Below, in pieces: positions 44,230-57,240 of a stretch of 64,000 nucleotides of DNA. Source of the DNA: Cavia porcellus (Eukaryota; Chordata; Mammalia; Rodentia; Caviidae). Under the pieces are notes generated by a model. The model saw only the letters and a program-made list of their open reading frames with translations. It did no database searches and had not been told where the DNA came from. Position numbers and translations under genes: made by a program. Every line of letters starts with the position of its first letter. The stretch's first letter is position 1. The stretch lies in assembly GCF_034190915.1 (NCBI RefSeq), contig NW_026947484.1:190582982-190646981 (forward strand), read 5' to 3'.

Positions 44230-45185
44230 AATGATGAGATTTAAAAAATATGATTGCGTGTTTTGATTACAAAGAAACACGTGAATGGAATGGAAGAGGT
44301 AGTGATCATGGGAATTTTAGTTTGTGAACTTCTAACAATGTTAAATAAGATTGTTCTAAACCATCTGGGCCTTGGAGTGATCCCGAAAGAATTAAAAATG
44401 AGAAGATCCTCTGAGTGTTAAACTAGAACATCAACACATAATGGATCAGAGCAGAGATTTGCTAAGTCACTTTAAAGTAACAGAATAGCTCCCTATTAAA
44501 CAGGTCTAGGCCAGATGCTTCTAAACATTCTCTTCATATTTGAATTCCAAACCAGTGATAGTTTAGATCCACTGTAGTTTAGATCCACTTATGGTAAATG
44601 ACTACACTAGCCATTGCACATGAGTATCCTTCGGCAATCGTATTTCTTGTGGCAGTTAATAAATTGATACCTTAATATAAAGGGCTGATTATATAGGATT
44701 TTCATGTGGCCTGCCTACAGAGCTAGGAAGCTCTAGTCACAGAATTTAAGCATTTGTATCTTTAGCCATTCTAATTTTTCTGTACATTACCATTAGTGTC
44801 CTGGTTATGCACCATATCCTTGAAAGCTAAAACCTACTAGTAAGTGCTAACATCATATTTTTTAGCCTGATGGGCAAAAAGCCAGAACCCAGACCCTATG
44901 AGATCACTGAGGTAATCTCACTGTGAAAGCTTGTGGAGCTTTGGAAACATTTCAGCAGGGGTTTTCTGTACCCATTCAGTCCCTATCAATGCCCGCATCA
45001 TTCCTTTGGTAGCATGGCACACATAACTGACCCCTGCTCCTGCACGCAATGTAGGGATCCTATCTGTGGCAAAGCCTGCCAACAAAAAAGTCCACCCTCT
45101 TTAGGATCGTCTCGTTGGGACCCCAACCTGTCTTCCTCACATTACTTCCATTACCCACCTGCCGTGCTCTGAATCCTGGACTTGA
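44230..45185. other. No gene recognised
   Basis: A small direct duplication 'agtttagatccact' occurs at about 44561-44589. The 79-codon frame 44933-45172 is cysteine-containing but has no recognised pattern. Confidence 0.35.
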
Positions 45186-45189
45186 TGTC

Positions 45190-45400
45190 TTTGTCATATT
45201 GCCCATCTCTGCCTGGAATAACCATTTCCCCTCCACCCCTTACACCCGCATCTCAAATCCCACCTCCAGTTCAAGCCTCAGCTAGGTGCCTTCTCTTTTA
45301 TAACCACTTCTGCGACTGCTACTCTATCTCAGAAGTTCCCTAGCTCATTTCCTATTCCCTTGTATTTTTCTAGCTTATCTTAGAATGCTACCATAAGAGT
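45190..45400 (-). repeat. Possible L2-type fragment, antisense
   Basis: 'ctctgcctggaataaccatt' followed by 'cagttcaagcctcagctagg' and 'ttataaccacttctgcgact' resembles a widespread ancient mammalian repeat seen in antisense L2-type remnants. Assignment tentative. Confidence 0.4.
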
Positions 45401-45434
45401 GAAGTTTGCAAGAATTTCAAAAAAAGGAAGTACA

Positions 45435-45522
45435 GGGCTGGGGATTTAGCTCAGTGGCATAAGTGCCTGCTTTGCAAGCACGTGGTCATGAGTTAAATCC
45501 CTGGTACTGATAAGAAAAAAAA
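45435..45522 (+). repeat. ID SINE
   Basis: 'gggctggggatttagctcag' through 'catgagttaaatccctggta' with a short A-rich tail. The B-box has a T-to-A change (GAGTTAAATCC). Confidence 0.92.
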
Positions 45523-45597
45523 GTCCTATCTATGCAAAGAATACTCTTAGAAGGAAAATAACCTCCCTGAGAAATCAGATTCGCTGTCTTTTATTTA

Positions 45598-45850
45598 GTC
45601 ATTTAACAAATATTTACTGAATGCCTCTGTATGTCAGGAATATAATGGTAGGAAAAAATGACAAAGCCTCTTCCTTCATGCAGTTTCCAGTCTAGTGGAA
45701 AAGACTAAAGAAGTAAACAATTAGGAAATTGTAGTGGTCATCACTGCCACGAAATACAGCAGACATAATGTTATGAGAGGACAGAAGATGTTATCCTGGA
45801 AGCATTACAGTTAAGATCCAAAAGAGAGCAGGTTCTCAGGGAAGTATGAG
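45598..45850 (+). repeat. L2 3' fragment
   Basis: 'cattta­acaaatatttactg'-type start, 'gaatgcctctgtatgtcagg', 'ttccttcatgcagtttccag' and 'gtctagtggaaaagactaaa' follow the L2 3' consensus order. Confidence 0.65.
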
Positions 45851-45854
45851 CTGA

Positions 45855-47400
45855 GTACTCTCAATGCCCACCACCACTCAGCAATGATGGCCTGGTGTTC
45901 TGGGCAGCTGATCTATCTTGTCTTCACATAATGCTTAGAGAAAATTTATCTATATTTTTCCTCTGACTCTATTTTGTAGTGCTAGATAGACCACTCCATG
46001 TACACTAATAGACATCAAAATATAATTTGTTGCATTTAAGCTTTCTTAATCAAAATCACATCCTCATTTAGGCAACAGATTTTGTCTATTTGTTTCATGT
46101 TAACTTCTGTTAATTCATTCTCAAGGATAATAATAGCTTCATGATTAAGGTATTTTTATTGCCGGTCTCATCTATCACCAATAAGATATAAAATCTTAGT
46201 TTTGTTAACTGTTGCTATGATGCCTATCACATAATAGATGTTCAGTATATGTTCACTGACTAGATACAAGGATGGATGGATGAATGGATGGATTGTATCT
46301 TCCCTCTTACACTAGTGTGTAAGAGCAAAGTACCTGCCTAGTTCACATTTGAGCTCCTCCAGCACTTAAAACAATACTTTGAATGTGGTCAATAACCAAT
46401 TAATACATCATTTGTAAATTAAAAATCATCTAGCCTTTGCTTGAACTTTTCCAAGCCTGGGTAGGACTCTGCTTTTTTCAGGCAGTTGGTGCCACCTGAA
46501 CTGCTCTAGCTGTTAGACTCCATTCCAATCTTGGGCTAGTATCTGCCTCCCACTGATGCTAGTTCTGCCCTCAGGACCTATGAATGCCAGCTCCACATTC
46601 TCTGCCCTGTGGCAGCCCCTCTGATATTGAGAAGTGAGCAGGCTTTCTGCAGTCACTAACAAACAAGTCTCCACTCCAGTGTGATCTCAAATACTTTAAA
46701 ATACTTTGAAACACTTCTAGCATACTTTGAAGAAGGACACACCCCTCATAGGTTTGTGAGGTGTTATGAAATCCACAGAGAGCCACTGTGCAAGCAGGTT
46801 CTCTCTCACGTTCTGGAATGCAGACCAGAACTGACAATAATAATAATAATTAGTGTTTACTTCACAATTACTTCACGTAACACCCCTGGGATGTAGGTCA
46901 GAGTTTCTCAGTCTATTAATATTTGAGGAAATCAGAGAGAAGATAAAGGTCTAAGTGTGTTTTGCACACATACTGCAAATCAAACAGAGGGCCCCAGTAC
47001 CAAGGTCTCAGTGCCTCAAGACCTCATATGTAGGCAAATTCATCTGCAATTACCATTGGCCTCACTCCTTACCTGATAGAATTATTTGGGGTCCTAACAG
47101 ATATATGAAGTGCTGTAAATTCTAGGATATTGGGTAAAGGGAGAAGAGCTTGCAGAAGTCAGGCACTGATGGTTTACTAAGCACCAAACTTTGCCTTAGG
47201 CTCTGTGTACTGAAATATGTCAATGGTGTTTCCAAATATAACATCTCACACATACAAGCTTCAACCTATGCATACAGGTTTAATATTAGCATTTAAAATA
47301 AAGTAATATTAGCTAGAGATGCAAATATCTTTTGTTATATATAGATTTTATTGTGGTGGGATTTATTTTAAATCCTCTTAGAATTTAAACAATTGAGTCA
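45855..47400. other. No gene recognised; short (GGAT)n
   Basis: Contains (GGAT)n at 46270-46292, an L2-like phrase near 46215-46262 and an (AAT)n at about 46838-46852. No exon signal recognised. Confidence 0.35.
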
Positions 47401-47416
47401 CAAAGAGTCTACTAAA

Positions 47417-47516
47417 GGGCGCTGGGGATTTAGCTCATCAGCATAAGTGCCTGCCTTGCAAGCAGGCAGTCGTGAGTTCAATCCCTGGTACTGATTTAAA
47501 AAAAAATTATAAAAAA
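47417..47516 (+). repeat. ID SINE, 15-bp TSD
   Basis: 'gcgctggggatttagctcat' through 'gagttcaatccctggtactg' and an A-rich tail. Target duplication AAAGAGTCTACTAAA at 47402-47416 and 47517-47531. Confidence 0.95.
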
Positions 47517-47849
47517 AAAGAGTCTACTAAAATAGATGCATATATTTGATTTCATTGGTTTCATTGTACTGTAAATACACAAGACATTTTCAATTTCTTT
47601 TGAAAAGCAAAGAATCATTTCCAAATCACTTGTAACTTTAATAAATCCGTCCATTCACATTGGATTTTCAAATGTGAAGCTTCCTCCAAGCAATAATTCT
47701 TAAACTTTTGGGAGATTTTCAGTCCTTTGAGAATCAGATGACAGGCACATGGATTTTCCTCAGAATAAAATTTATTTACATGTGAATAAAAGATTGCATA
47801 CAATTTCAGAGTCTATAAACTGAAGACTTCGGAACTTCTAATTCCCCAC

Positions 47850-48240
47850 ATATGTTGCTGATGGAGACGCAAATTGGTACCAAGCCCATAGGGAAATCTG
47901 GCAAATTCTATCAATATTACAAATGCACACACCCTTTGACCCATAACTCTGCTTTTAGAAAGTTATCCTACAAATATATTTTTATATGAAGAAAATGTTT
48001 GCAGAAAGACATTAACTACAGTTTGACTTAGTTTAAAAAAAATACTGGATATAACCTTGATGTCCATCAATACAGGACTGGTTAAATTCTAGGACATCTA
48101 TAAATTGAATACAGTGAATCTTTCTTTTAAAAATGAGAAAGCTATGCATGTACTATGATATAACATTTCTAAGATACACGACACGATAAATGAAAGAGTG
48201 AGATATAGGATAGTATAAGGACTATGTTGCAACTCATATA
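47850..48240 (+). repeat. Old L1 3' fragment
   Basis: 'gctgatggagacgcaaattg', 'aaatctggcaaattctatca', 'ctttgacccataactctgct' and 'aaccttgatgtccatcaata' follow the order at the 3' end of ORF2 in ancient L1. Confidence 0.65.
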
Positions 48241-48249
48241 AAAAAGGTA

Positions 48250-48750
48250 GGGTGGGAATGTAAAACAGTTCAGCTGCTTTGGAGAATATATAACAGTACC
48301 TCAAAAAAGTAAATATCAAATTAACTATGTGATCCAGCAATTCTTCTGCTACACCCAAAAGAACACAAAGCCAAGCCTTAGAGTGATATTATTATACCCA
48401 CATATGGCAGTACATTCACAATGCCAAAAAGAAGGAGCAACCCAAATGTCCACTGACAAATCAGTGGATAGGTAAAATGCAATTTATACACACAGTGGAA
48501 TATTAGTCATTGTTAAAAAGGAAGCTCTGACACATGCTATGGTATGGGTGAATTCTGAGGACGTAATGTGAAGTGTTGTCTGTCAGACTGAGGGGAGGAG
48601 AGGAGAACGGAGAGTTCAGTGGGCATAGAGCAGCTTTGTAAGATAAAGAGTCTGAAGCTTGGTTGCACAACAATGCAAATGTGCACTTAAAAAATAATTA
48701 ATATTATAATTCTCATGTAACGGGTATCTTAAAACATTTTTAAAAGGTGA
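48250..48750 (+). repeat. Second old L1 3' fragment
   Basis: Repeats the same ORF2-end landmarks ('gtgggaatgtaaaacagttc', 'caacccaaatgtccactgac', 'tacacacagtggaatattag') and continues into a 3' UTR. It is therefore a separate insertion from 47850-48240. Confidence 0.7.
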
Positions 48751-49117
48751 GGGAAGAAAGAAAAGAATTATACTACATTCAAGTAACTAATGTAATAAAC
48801 AGAATAGATTTGGGTGCACAAAAAATTGGTAACATTGATTGCTTCCAGAGAGGAACCAATAGACAGGAACTGGAAGAAAACATTTTTAATTAGAAACAAT
48901 ATTGCATATATAAAATTGTATATAAGTGCTGTGCACAATTTAAAGGAAAAGAATAAAACAACAGCCCTTATACTCATCCCTAGGATAAAAAAACAGGGTA
49001 TCATCCTTTTCTCAGAACTTCTTCATAGATCTTTTCTTGATCATATTTCCATACTCAGTATGGTTGATATGCCCTTTCAAATTTGAATTTCCTATATCTT
49101 ATTTAGCAAAATATCTG

Positions 49118-49194
49118 TTGGCAGAACTGAGGACGAACCCAGGATCTTGCACATGCTAGGCAAGCACTATACTGCTGAGTTATATTCTAGGCCA
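49118..49194 (-). repeat. Old ID element, antisense
   Basis: 'gaggacgaacccaggatctt' then 'gcacatgctaggcaagcact' and 'actgctgagttatattctag' is an older, BC1-like ID in reverse complement. Confidence 0.75.
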
Positions 49195-49429
49195 GAATAT
49201 TTAAGAGCTTCTGAATTCCATGTCGTGAGATGATGACTGAAATGTAGCATAGAAAATACACTACACTAAAAACTGCAGACTACATGGAAGGGACAGAAGC
49301 TTGGGCATCCTAAGTGGGAAGCAAATATGCCTTGTTCCGTCCGGCATATGTCACACACACAACACCAACAACATTACTATTTAAAATCAGTGCAAAGTTA
49401 AGAACTCTTAAGGCTCACTTTCCTCAGTT

Positions 49430-50195
49430 ATTCAGCGAATTGAATGTGTTTTGTGTCCTTAAGATTATATGCTGGATGCTGTTCTGGCTACAGGGGAAAC
49501 TGCAGCAAAGAAAAGAAACCAAATCCCCTGGCATTACAAAGCTCATATTCCATTAGGAGAAGATAGACAATAAACTAAATAGGTAAGAAAAACACACAGT
49601 ATGTTGGTGGTGATAAATGGGGAAACTAAAGCAGAGGATAATGGGCACTGTTGGGGGAGTTGTAAGTTAAAGAGTGTTTTCCTGAAGAAAAGATAAGCGA
49701 CCAGAGTCTTTGGAGCCAGTCAGGGAGGCTGGGAGAAATAGAACACCAGATCAGAGAAGAAACTGATCCTTGCTGAGGTTTGGTAGTCATTACAAGGACT
49801 TTGATTTCTGCCGAGTCACACAGGAGGCCTGGAAGGTTATGAGTTTGCATTTTAACAAGTTTGGCTACAGTGCAAAGAGAACAGAACTGATGGGGGCACG
49901 GGTACAGAGGGTTATTGAGATGATGCTAGGCAAGAAGTGGTATGAACAGGGCAGGAAATGTGGAGGATGAAAAAGTGGTCAGATAACAGTTTGAAGTTCC
50001 AGCAACAGGATTTGATGACCAGGTTAGAGACTGTATGTGGGGGAAGAATTGAGTCAAAAGTGACTCCAAGATTTTTGGCCTCAGTAGCCTGAAAGCTGGA
50101 GTTGCCATTACCTTGGATGAGAAGACTGACAAGATATAGGTTTGTTGGGGACAGCACAGTCAGATGGGAAATATTAGGAGCCAAGAATTGGACAT
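49430..50195 (+). repeat. L2 fragment, long
   Basis: 'atgctgttctggctacaggg' … 'gataaatggggaaactaaag' … 'gtgactccaagatttttggc' … 'gctggagttgccattacctt' follow the L2 3' consensus over more than 700 bp. Explains the small frames here. Confidence 0.7.
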
Positions 50196-50214
50196 TTTAA
50201 ACACGAGACTCTTA

Positions 50215-50525
50215 CTAAACATCCAAATACTGAAATCCTGGCTACTCAAAAAGATAAGGCAGTAGGATTGCAAAGTTGAGGCCAGTCTGGGCAACTTAGT
50301 GAGACCCTATATCATAATAAAAATATAAATCAGGCATTGTGGTGTATGCCTATAACCCCAACACTCTGCAAGGTTGAGGCGGGAGGATCACAAATTCTAG
50401 CCCAGCCTGGGCTATGTGGCAAAATCCTATTTTAAAACAATAAATTAAAAAAGAGCTGAGGATGTAGTTTAATGCGAAGGCACTGGGTTCAATTCCTGGT
50501 ACTAGACAATCCATCAATCAAAAAA
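50215..50525 (+). repeat. B1-B1-ID composite SINE
   Basis: Two B1-like units ('tggctactcaaaaagataag…' and 'caggcattgtggtgtatgcc…') are followed by an ID-like unit ('gagctgaggatgtagtttaa…gttcaattcctggtactag'). Confidence 0.75.
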
Positions 50526-50549
50526 TAAAATAGAATAAAATATTCAAAG

Positions 50550-50625
50550 GCAATAGTAGACTTGCCTAGCATGTGTCAGGCCCTGGGTTCAATCCCTACT
50601 ACTGAAAAACAAAACAAAATAAAAC
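50550..50625 (+). repeat. ID element, 3' part
   Basis: 'gacttgcctagcatgtgtca' then 'gttcaatccctactactgaa' and an (AAAAC)n tail. The 5' half is lost. Confidence 0.65.
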
Positions 50626-50929
50626 TCACAAAACTTCCAAACAGAGCTGTAGAGTAGTCAGGTGAATGTTTGATCAGGAATGTGGGAACAGGGTTTGGCT
50701 GTAATATTTATCTGCAAAGCTGGAATAAGAATATAATAATACCTAATAATAAAAATTATTGAGAACATTAGGCAAGATAATGAGTGTGAAGCTCTCCTTG
50801 CGGGCAAAGTCTACCACACAAGATGCCCACACTACATTTTAGGCATTGTTTTTACTAAAACTGAAATACTTTCAGTCACTATTTCTATCATTACTATAAA
50901 GATATGAGCTTGATTGCCTTCAAAAACAA

Positions 50930-51115
50930 ACTGTGCATCCCTGTAATCTCAGCATTCTTGGAGGCTGAGGCAAGAGGATCACAAGTCTGAGCTCAGTTGG
51001 GGCAAGTTAGTGAGCTCTTGTCTCAAAATTTAAAAAAAAATAATTTTTAAAAACATATGGAAATATAGTGCAGTGCAAAGATACAGGGTTTAATCCCCAG
51101 TTCTGCAAGAAGAAT
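50930..51115 (+). repeat. B4-type SINE
   Basis: B1 part 'gtgcatccctgtaatctcag' to 'gagctcttgtctcaaaattt', then ID-like 'gaaatatagtgcagtgcaaa' and 'ggtttaatccccagttctgc'. Confidence 0.75.
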
Positions 51116-51119
51116 AAAG

Positions 51120-51695
51120 GAAGAAAATAAATAGGAAGGGAGAAAGGAAGGAAGAAACAAAATAAGGAAAATTTTTAAGTTGTTTCTGGTGTCAGTTCCT
51201 AGGAATGATTTACAAAAGAAAACAAACTTATGACAAAATTGGTTTCTAGCCCACAAAGTTTAAAAATTTGAAGAGTTCTGCATACCTTCTATAGTCTGCA
51301 TATGAAAGTTATATCAAGCTTATTAAATTATCAGTATGTCTTCACTGACCCAGAATTTATTCCAAATTTTGCAGATGATTTGACATAGAGAATGAGATGA
51401 TTTATCAGGGGAAACTAAATACCAGCAAGGCCCTTGCGGTGAAGACATTCCAGCTTATTCCTGTGGCCTTGTTAAATGGAATGAGGCATGAGAACTGACT
51501 ACTCTGTCTAGACTTTGATAGCCATAGATGTTATCACAGGCTACAAATTAATCTGGTTCCTCTTAAAATTGATTCACAAAACCCACCATATGTGTCTTCC
51601 TAGAATAGCAAACTTCTCAGAGGAACTTTCCTTGAAGAAGCATACCCTTGCTATCTCCTATTAATTTTTTAAATGATCTTTAACTCTGTTATGCT
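51120..51695. other. No gene recognised
   Basis: Starts with a purine-rich (GGAA)-type tail (51120-51165), then unassigned DNA. Confidence 0.35.
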
Positions 51696-51698
51696 GGG

Positions 51699-52040
51699 TG
51701 AAAGGTTTTTGCCCCGATGGGACACTGTAGCCCGTAAAGGCTTAGAGGCAGAACCAAAAGGCTCTAACTTGAGGCCACCTTTCCCCGCCCCTAAGCAATT
51801 TACCTGTGGCCTGAAATGAATACCAATGGGCTCCCTGAGCATTTCTAATGCCCCTTAGGCGTCACCCCAAACCTAAGCTACATGTATGCCCCCCACACCA
51901 CATGCCTGGTGGAGAGAATGCCAGACCCCAGAGAGAATGCCAGACCCCAGAGGGTCAGGGGGTCTCTCCCCACATTCTTAAAATAAAGGTCTCTTTTATT
52001 TCACACTTCTTATCTTTTCAGCCACGCCAAAATCCTATCA
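51699..52040 (+). mobile_element. Solo LTR, same family as 60871-61228
   Basis: 342 bp, starts TGAAAGGTTTTTG, ends CCTATCA. Shares 'acctaagctacatgtatgcc', 'cattcttaaaataaaggtc' and 'cttatcttttcagcc' with the second copy. AATAAA poly(A) signal in 'aaaataaaggtc'. Internal 19-bp duplication 'gagagaatgccagacccca' (about 51912-51949). No matching flanking duplication. Confidence 0.8.
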
Positions 52041-52044
52041 GATG

Positions 52045-53398
52045 GTTTCCTTCTGCGCTGAAAATTCTATCACTGGGAACATAGAAACAAAAGCTAGTGT
52101 GCTTTTATTACACACTTTAAGATCTTTGAAGTAATAAGTGTTTAACATCAAAACTTCATGTGGTATCTCATTATTTTTACATCTCTTTGAATTTTGACTC
52201 TAAACTCCTGACCCTGGGGTCCTCTTTTATATGTATGACAGGCATAATATTCAATAATTGTCCATTAGTAATTCTCCTCATGTCCATCTGTGTCCAAAAG
52301 AAAAAAGACATTGAAATGGTTTGAACAATCAAAAAAATTCTGTTACAAATAGATGACAAAAGTGGCATATAATGACAGATGAATTTAGAAATTATCTGCA
52401 CAACACAACTAAGGTAAACAAACTAGTGGTAGAACAGAGGAGGGGAAAGGAGTCACAACACAGAGATGCGCTCTTTCCTGGAATCCTTGTTAGCTTCCAT
52501 TTTAAATGAGGTCACATACACTGAACTGATTACTGTTAACAAGAAGGTCATCGCTCAATTAAACTTCAGGAGACAAATTTCATTCCTTCCCCCTGGTTCT
52601 TTCGTAAGTTTCTAACAATTTCTATATTCATTGTTTATTATGCTTGAAGTGGTAGCTCTGTGTGGGAAAAAGCATCCTCTGCACCAGGAGTCAGGAGAGG
52701 ACACCTTACAAACCCCTTGAGGTATCACAGCCCAGCAGGACAGATGAGGGCTCAAGAGTTCCCCAGTTTATTGTTTCACATGGGTACTCTGCTCCTGACT
52801 CTCCATGGCTAGCTGTGCCAGAACACCAGGTGGAACAGAGTTAAAAGACCCAAGATCTGATAGCTCCACACTGAACCAGTAAAGTTGGTTTCCTGAAGAA
52901 CTTAATGAATTTATACCCTGTATCTGTTTTATTAGCTCTCAAGGAAATTTTAGTTTTCTATGTTTCTAGCTAAGCTAAAACAGAAAAGGCAAGTTTCATT
53001 CGCATGCACATATGAAGGTCTGGTGGTGACACAGGAAAAGACTAACAAGGAGTATTTATACTCCTCTCCATCTCTTCAGCTTTCAATTTTAGAAGTCAGG
53101 CCCGTCAGAAAAATACAGTATTTTTTTAGTTCATGGGCAGCTTGACTATAAAGTATACCATCCGAATTAGGATACTTTGGAGAAACAAGGCAATATAAAT
53201 AATGTTATCAGTACAACAAGCGTATTCTAGACCATTCAGGCAAAAGTGACATCACTTTCATCAACAAGTAAATCCTTAGCTGACCAAAGTTTCTTCACTG
53301 CTCAAGAGACCTGACCCAAAAGATATTTCCATGGCTAATAGAATAAATGCCCTCTTCTACTGGGCTAAGAGAGCTTAGTGTTTGTGAATATAAAAGCA

Positions 53399-53454
<56 letters not shown>

Positions 53455-54195
53455 TCTCTCTCTCTCCTTTCTTTCTTCCATTCCCCTTCTCTTAGTCAAC
53501 ACGCTTGCTAGTCATTTAACTGTAGAACTCTTTGGCAGGTTCTATCTACCAGCCTTATTTTTTTGCTACAGAAAGTTCATTCAGGGGTCTAAAGGTTATT
53601 CAAAACACCCTCTGCATTTAGTTAATCCAAACATTTAAAATTTCAATGAAAATGACAATAGGATGCACAGTGAGTCTTGTCCATCCCTGCAAACCAAGAC
53701 AAATGTCCTAAGGAAATTCGCAGAATACTGTCAGATAGGCACCCCTCACATACAAGTGTGGGGTTCCTGTATGGCACAGAATAGGCACAACTGAATTGTT
53801 TATTGGAAGCGATCCGTGTCTAGCACAGGAGGTGGTGTAGAAAGAGTTCTCTGAGTGCACGGTAGAATAAGCAGCCTGCCTCCTCCTCTGTCAGCTTTGT
53901 GAGCCTGAGTGCCATGGTTTTCCTCCCCTTTCAGCCCAGGGAAGGGGAACCTTGCTTTTGATACTCCACCAACTGGTTGGGTTGGATTCTGCTACCAGTC
54001 TGTGTCTCCTGAGTACTGTACTGAGCCAAACAGAACCTAGCCCAGAATCTAGGAAATAGGTTTAGGCACAGGCTGAGTCTCCAGGTTCCACTCAGTTCAG
54101 GAACATTGAAAATACATACCCATTACCTCCCTGGCCTCAGGCTGGCTGCTAGAGGCACAGAATGAAAGGTTATAAATACAACAAGACATGGTGAT
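52045..54195. other. No gene recognised; (TC)n at 53402-53467
   Basis: Single-copy-looking DNA. The 86-codon Ser/Leu frame at 53378-53638 is a microsatellite translation. No exon or SINE recognised. Confidence 0.4.
53402..53467. repeat. (TC)n microsatellite
   Basis: About 66 bp with two interruptions. Confidence 0.95.
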
Positions 54196-54199
54196 TGAT

Positions 54200-54410
54200 A
54201 GCAAAAATCTGCAACTAAACCACTGGGTTTGTATCCCAGGCTACAACTTCCCACCTGATTATCCTTGGGTGAATATTTAACCTCTCTGTACTGCATTTTC
54301 CATTTGGAAATTGGAAATAATGCACCTTGCTTTGAAGAGCTGAACTGAGAAATACATTCAATGATTGAGAACTATTTTTGGCATAAAGTAAATAGTAATA
54401 TTAACTGTTA
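54200..54410 (+). repeat. MIR element
   Basis: 'gggtttgtatcccaggctac', 'tattt­aacctctctgtactg' and 'ggcataaagtaaatagtaat' follow the MIR order from 5' region to 3' end. Confidence 0.75.
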
Positions 54411-54414
54411 CTAT

Positions 54415-55540
54415 TTTTGTGGGTTTTCTCCTTTCCCTGGGGTCTCATGCTTAGCCAGTTTCCTTTAATTCTACCTGATTCTGGCTGGTTCTCTCATCTG
54501 GGGGGAGGGGCTTTGCATTTAGCCATCTCAATACTGGTTCTCCAAAGAGAACTCCTTTGCACACTAAGAGTTGGTGGCTGCCCTATGCACTAGGATTTAT
54601 ATCAAAACTGTTGATGAATACTTTCTCTGAAGCCAGGAGAATCATCACACAACTATTTTTTTTAAGAGAAAAAATTTGGTCAACACAGAAGAAGAACCAG
54701 ATTTGAAAGGAGTTGCCCTGAGCCAGGAGCCATGTTCCTGAGCAAACCTTGCACCTACATATTTCCAACACTTTTCCACAGATAGACATTTCTGATTACC
54801 CTCAGAAGTTCTGATACAATGAACAGAAAGACTCTTCCAGAATCTTAAACAATCATATTATTTTTTCTGTAGTTATTCTAAATTATTTACCAGGTACTAT
54901 ACTTTTTAACTAGTAATGGTTGATGTTCTATCAGATATAAATACATCCTTTCCTTGAGGTTCACAAAGAATCTTTTGTGTAAGTACAAAGCCATTAGCAA
55001 CTAATTAAGATGGAAATAAATTGGATTTTAAAATGTCATCCATGGCAATTCTAAATTTCTATGGTTTGATAATTCATAGCATCAAATTCTAAATAATTTC
55101 AATTTTTGAATAGAATAGTTCTGTTTGGTAATATTATGTGGCTGTCATGCCTACCCCAGCCAAGTTCCAGGTGATACCCTGCATCATCTATAATACTTAA
55201 GTGGATAATTTCAGATCAAACCTCTCAAAACAATAAACATAAACATTTCCCCAAGTGTGATCATTTTATTAAATAAAAATTACTATTGCTCTGCTATCAA
55301 CCTTTTCCCCTCCAGCCCTTTGAAGTACTTCCTACTGATAAGTCTTCAGGAGCTAAGATGAGCTATTGTGCTACATAGCTCTCAAGTCACAGGGATATTC
55401 AAACAAATCTCTGTCCCAGCTGGACTTTTGCTGACCTGGAACCAATGGTTCAGTGCCACATGCTCCTAGTACAGACTTACCTGGCTCCTCTGCTGTCCAC
55501 AGTTCACAGTTAGTCCGAAAGCATCAAACCTGGGAAGGAA
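54415..55540. other. No gene recognised
   Basis: AT-rich DNA without recognisable repeat or exon. Confidence 0.4.
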
Positions 55541-55544
55541 CTTC

Positions 55545-55680
55545 AGACACCAGCCAGTCCAAACCCTCATCCTACAAACATAGACTCCAGAGTCTACAAA
55601 GAGTAGACGTTTGACCAAGGTCATACTGCTCACTAATTAAAGAGTTGGCAATGAAATTGTCACATGGGAGATTCATCTCC
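55545..55680 (+). repeat. MIR-family fragment
   Basis: 'cagtccaaaccctcatccta' followed by 'agtagacgtttgaccaaggt' and 'catactgctcactaattaaa' resembles the 'gtccaaccccctcattttac…aaggtcacacagctagt' stretch of MIR-type repeats. Confidence 0.5.
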
Positions 55681-55689
55681 TTATGGTGT

Positions 55690-56060
55690 CACTCTTCCAA
55701 CCGGTTATTTGCCCTCTGCCCTAGTTGGCTTTTGAACACTGAACACACAGTCCACACACTCCTGGGAAAAACCAACAGTCTGTGAGGCTTACCCGGATTG
55801 AACTAACCCAGCTCTGCTGGCCTGGAGCCTTCACCTGAAGAGGAACAAGTGTCCTGTGGCTCTTCCAGAAATACAAACAGTGTATGAAGATGCTCATGAG
55901 GCTCAAGTAAAGCCTGCCAAGTCTGCCATGCTGACAAGCAAACCTTCAAGTCATCTGTGATCTCAGAGACTTTTAAGGATGTTCTTTGTCCCTCCAATTT
56001 TAGGTTACCTTACAACAAAAGCTTTGGTACAGGTTTCCAAAACAACTTATTTAACAGCAA
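55690..56060. other. No gene recognised
   Basis: Two overlapping minus-strand frames of about 60 codons show no domain. Confidence 0.35.
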
Positions 56061-56762
56061 GCATTTACTTAGGAGACACTGAATAGTTCTCATTTTCTAG
56101 GCACTATGCTAGCTCTGGGAATACAAAAGTGAGCAAACATAAGCCCTACCCTTTAGCAAAAGAGACAGACTCATAGACAATAGCAAGATATCATATGCTT
56201 TGACATTTGGACAGGAGTAGGCACGGGTTTTACAAACATATAGAAGCAACAGCTAAGCCAGCAGAAGAAAATTCATGGAAATTTAAAAAATTTTTTAAAT
56301 TATAAAGGCTTATGATTTATAACAAAGTTTCACAGAATAGAGAATCCCACATACTCTTTACAAACACTGTCTGCCCTCGTATGAACATCTTGTATTACAG
56401 AGGAACACATGTTACAACTCAAGAGCCAATACTGGCCCATCACTACCACTAAACCTAGTAGAGTTGTGACCTCTAAGATGATTTCTGAATGAAATTAGAA
56501 GTTAGCCAGGAAAAGAAACTTTAATCAGAAAGAAAGCATGTGCAAAGATCTAAAGAAGAGTCTGGTGAGCTAAGAGAACAAATAGTAGTTAAGTACATAA
56601 GTGGTATTTACACAGGAAAAGAGAAGAATAAAGAAAGCATGAAGATGTACCAGGTTGAGACAGAACAGTAGAAGGCATGCTATCAGTAAGAAAGATGGAA
56701 ACTGGATCAGTGAAAGGCCTTCTAACCAAGACCGAAGCAAGTACACATTTTTAGGTGTTATG

Positions 56763-57240
56763 ATCAGCTTTGCTCTTTTTAAATTTTTTATTAGTACAAG
56801 TTTGCAGTATATAATGTTTACAATCCTTATACGGAGGTGGTACGTGCACATAAAACATCTTAATTCTTTGGGGTTTGTCTGCTTTTCTTTCTTTCCCTCC
56901 CTGTCCCTCCATCTCTGGATCATCTTCGCATTTGAGAAAGCTCGACCTCCTTACTTCCTATCATCTTTTATTTTGATCTTTATTTATAATTCAGGTTTTC
57001 CATATAAGAGAAATCATGTGATATCTAAGCTTGTGTGTCTGATTTATCTCACCTAACATGCTGGTCTCAAGTTGCACCCATATTCCTATAAATCACTTGG
57101 ATTTATCTTTCTTTGTGGCAGAATAGTGCTCTGCTGTGTGTAAATGTCACATTTTCTTTAGCCATTTCTCTATGGATGGACATGTAGGCCACTTCAAAGA
57201 TTTAGTTGTTATTAACTGATTTGCACATTTTTCTCAGGGC
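56763..57240 (-). repeat. Old L1 3' end, antisense
   Basis: 'tttttaaattttttattagt' at the left (tail side), then 'gtgatatctaagcttgtgtg', 'tgctggtctcaagttgcacc' and 'ttagccatttctctatggat' are antisense L1 3' UTR/ORF2-end landmarks. Confidence 0.7.

Noticed and set aside
46270..46292. Short regularly spaced repeats as a possible CRISPR-like array
   Set aside because: Simple (GGAT)n with no spacers; no array of any kind is present and the DNA is mammalian.
53378..53638. 86-codon frame with Leu-Ser repeats
   Set aside because: Microsatellite (TC)n translation.
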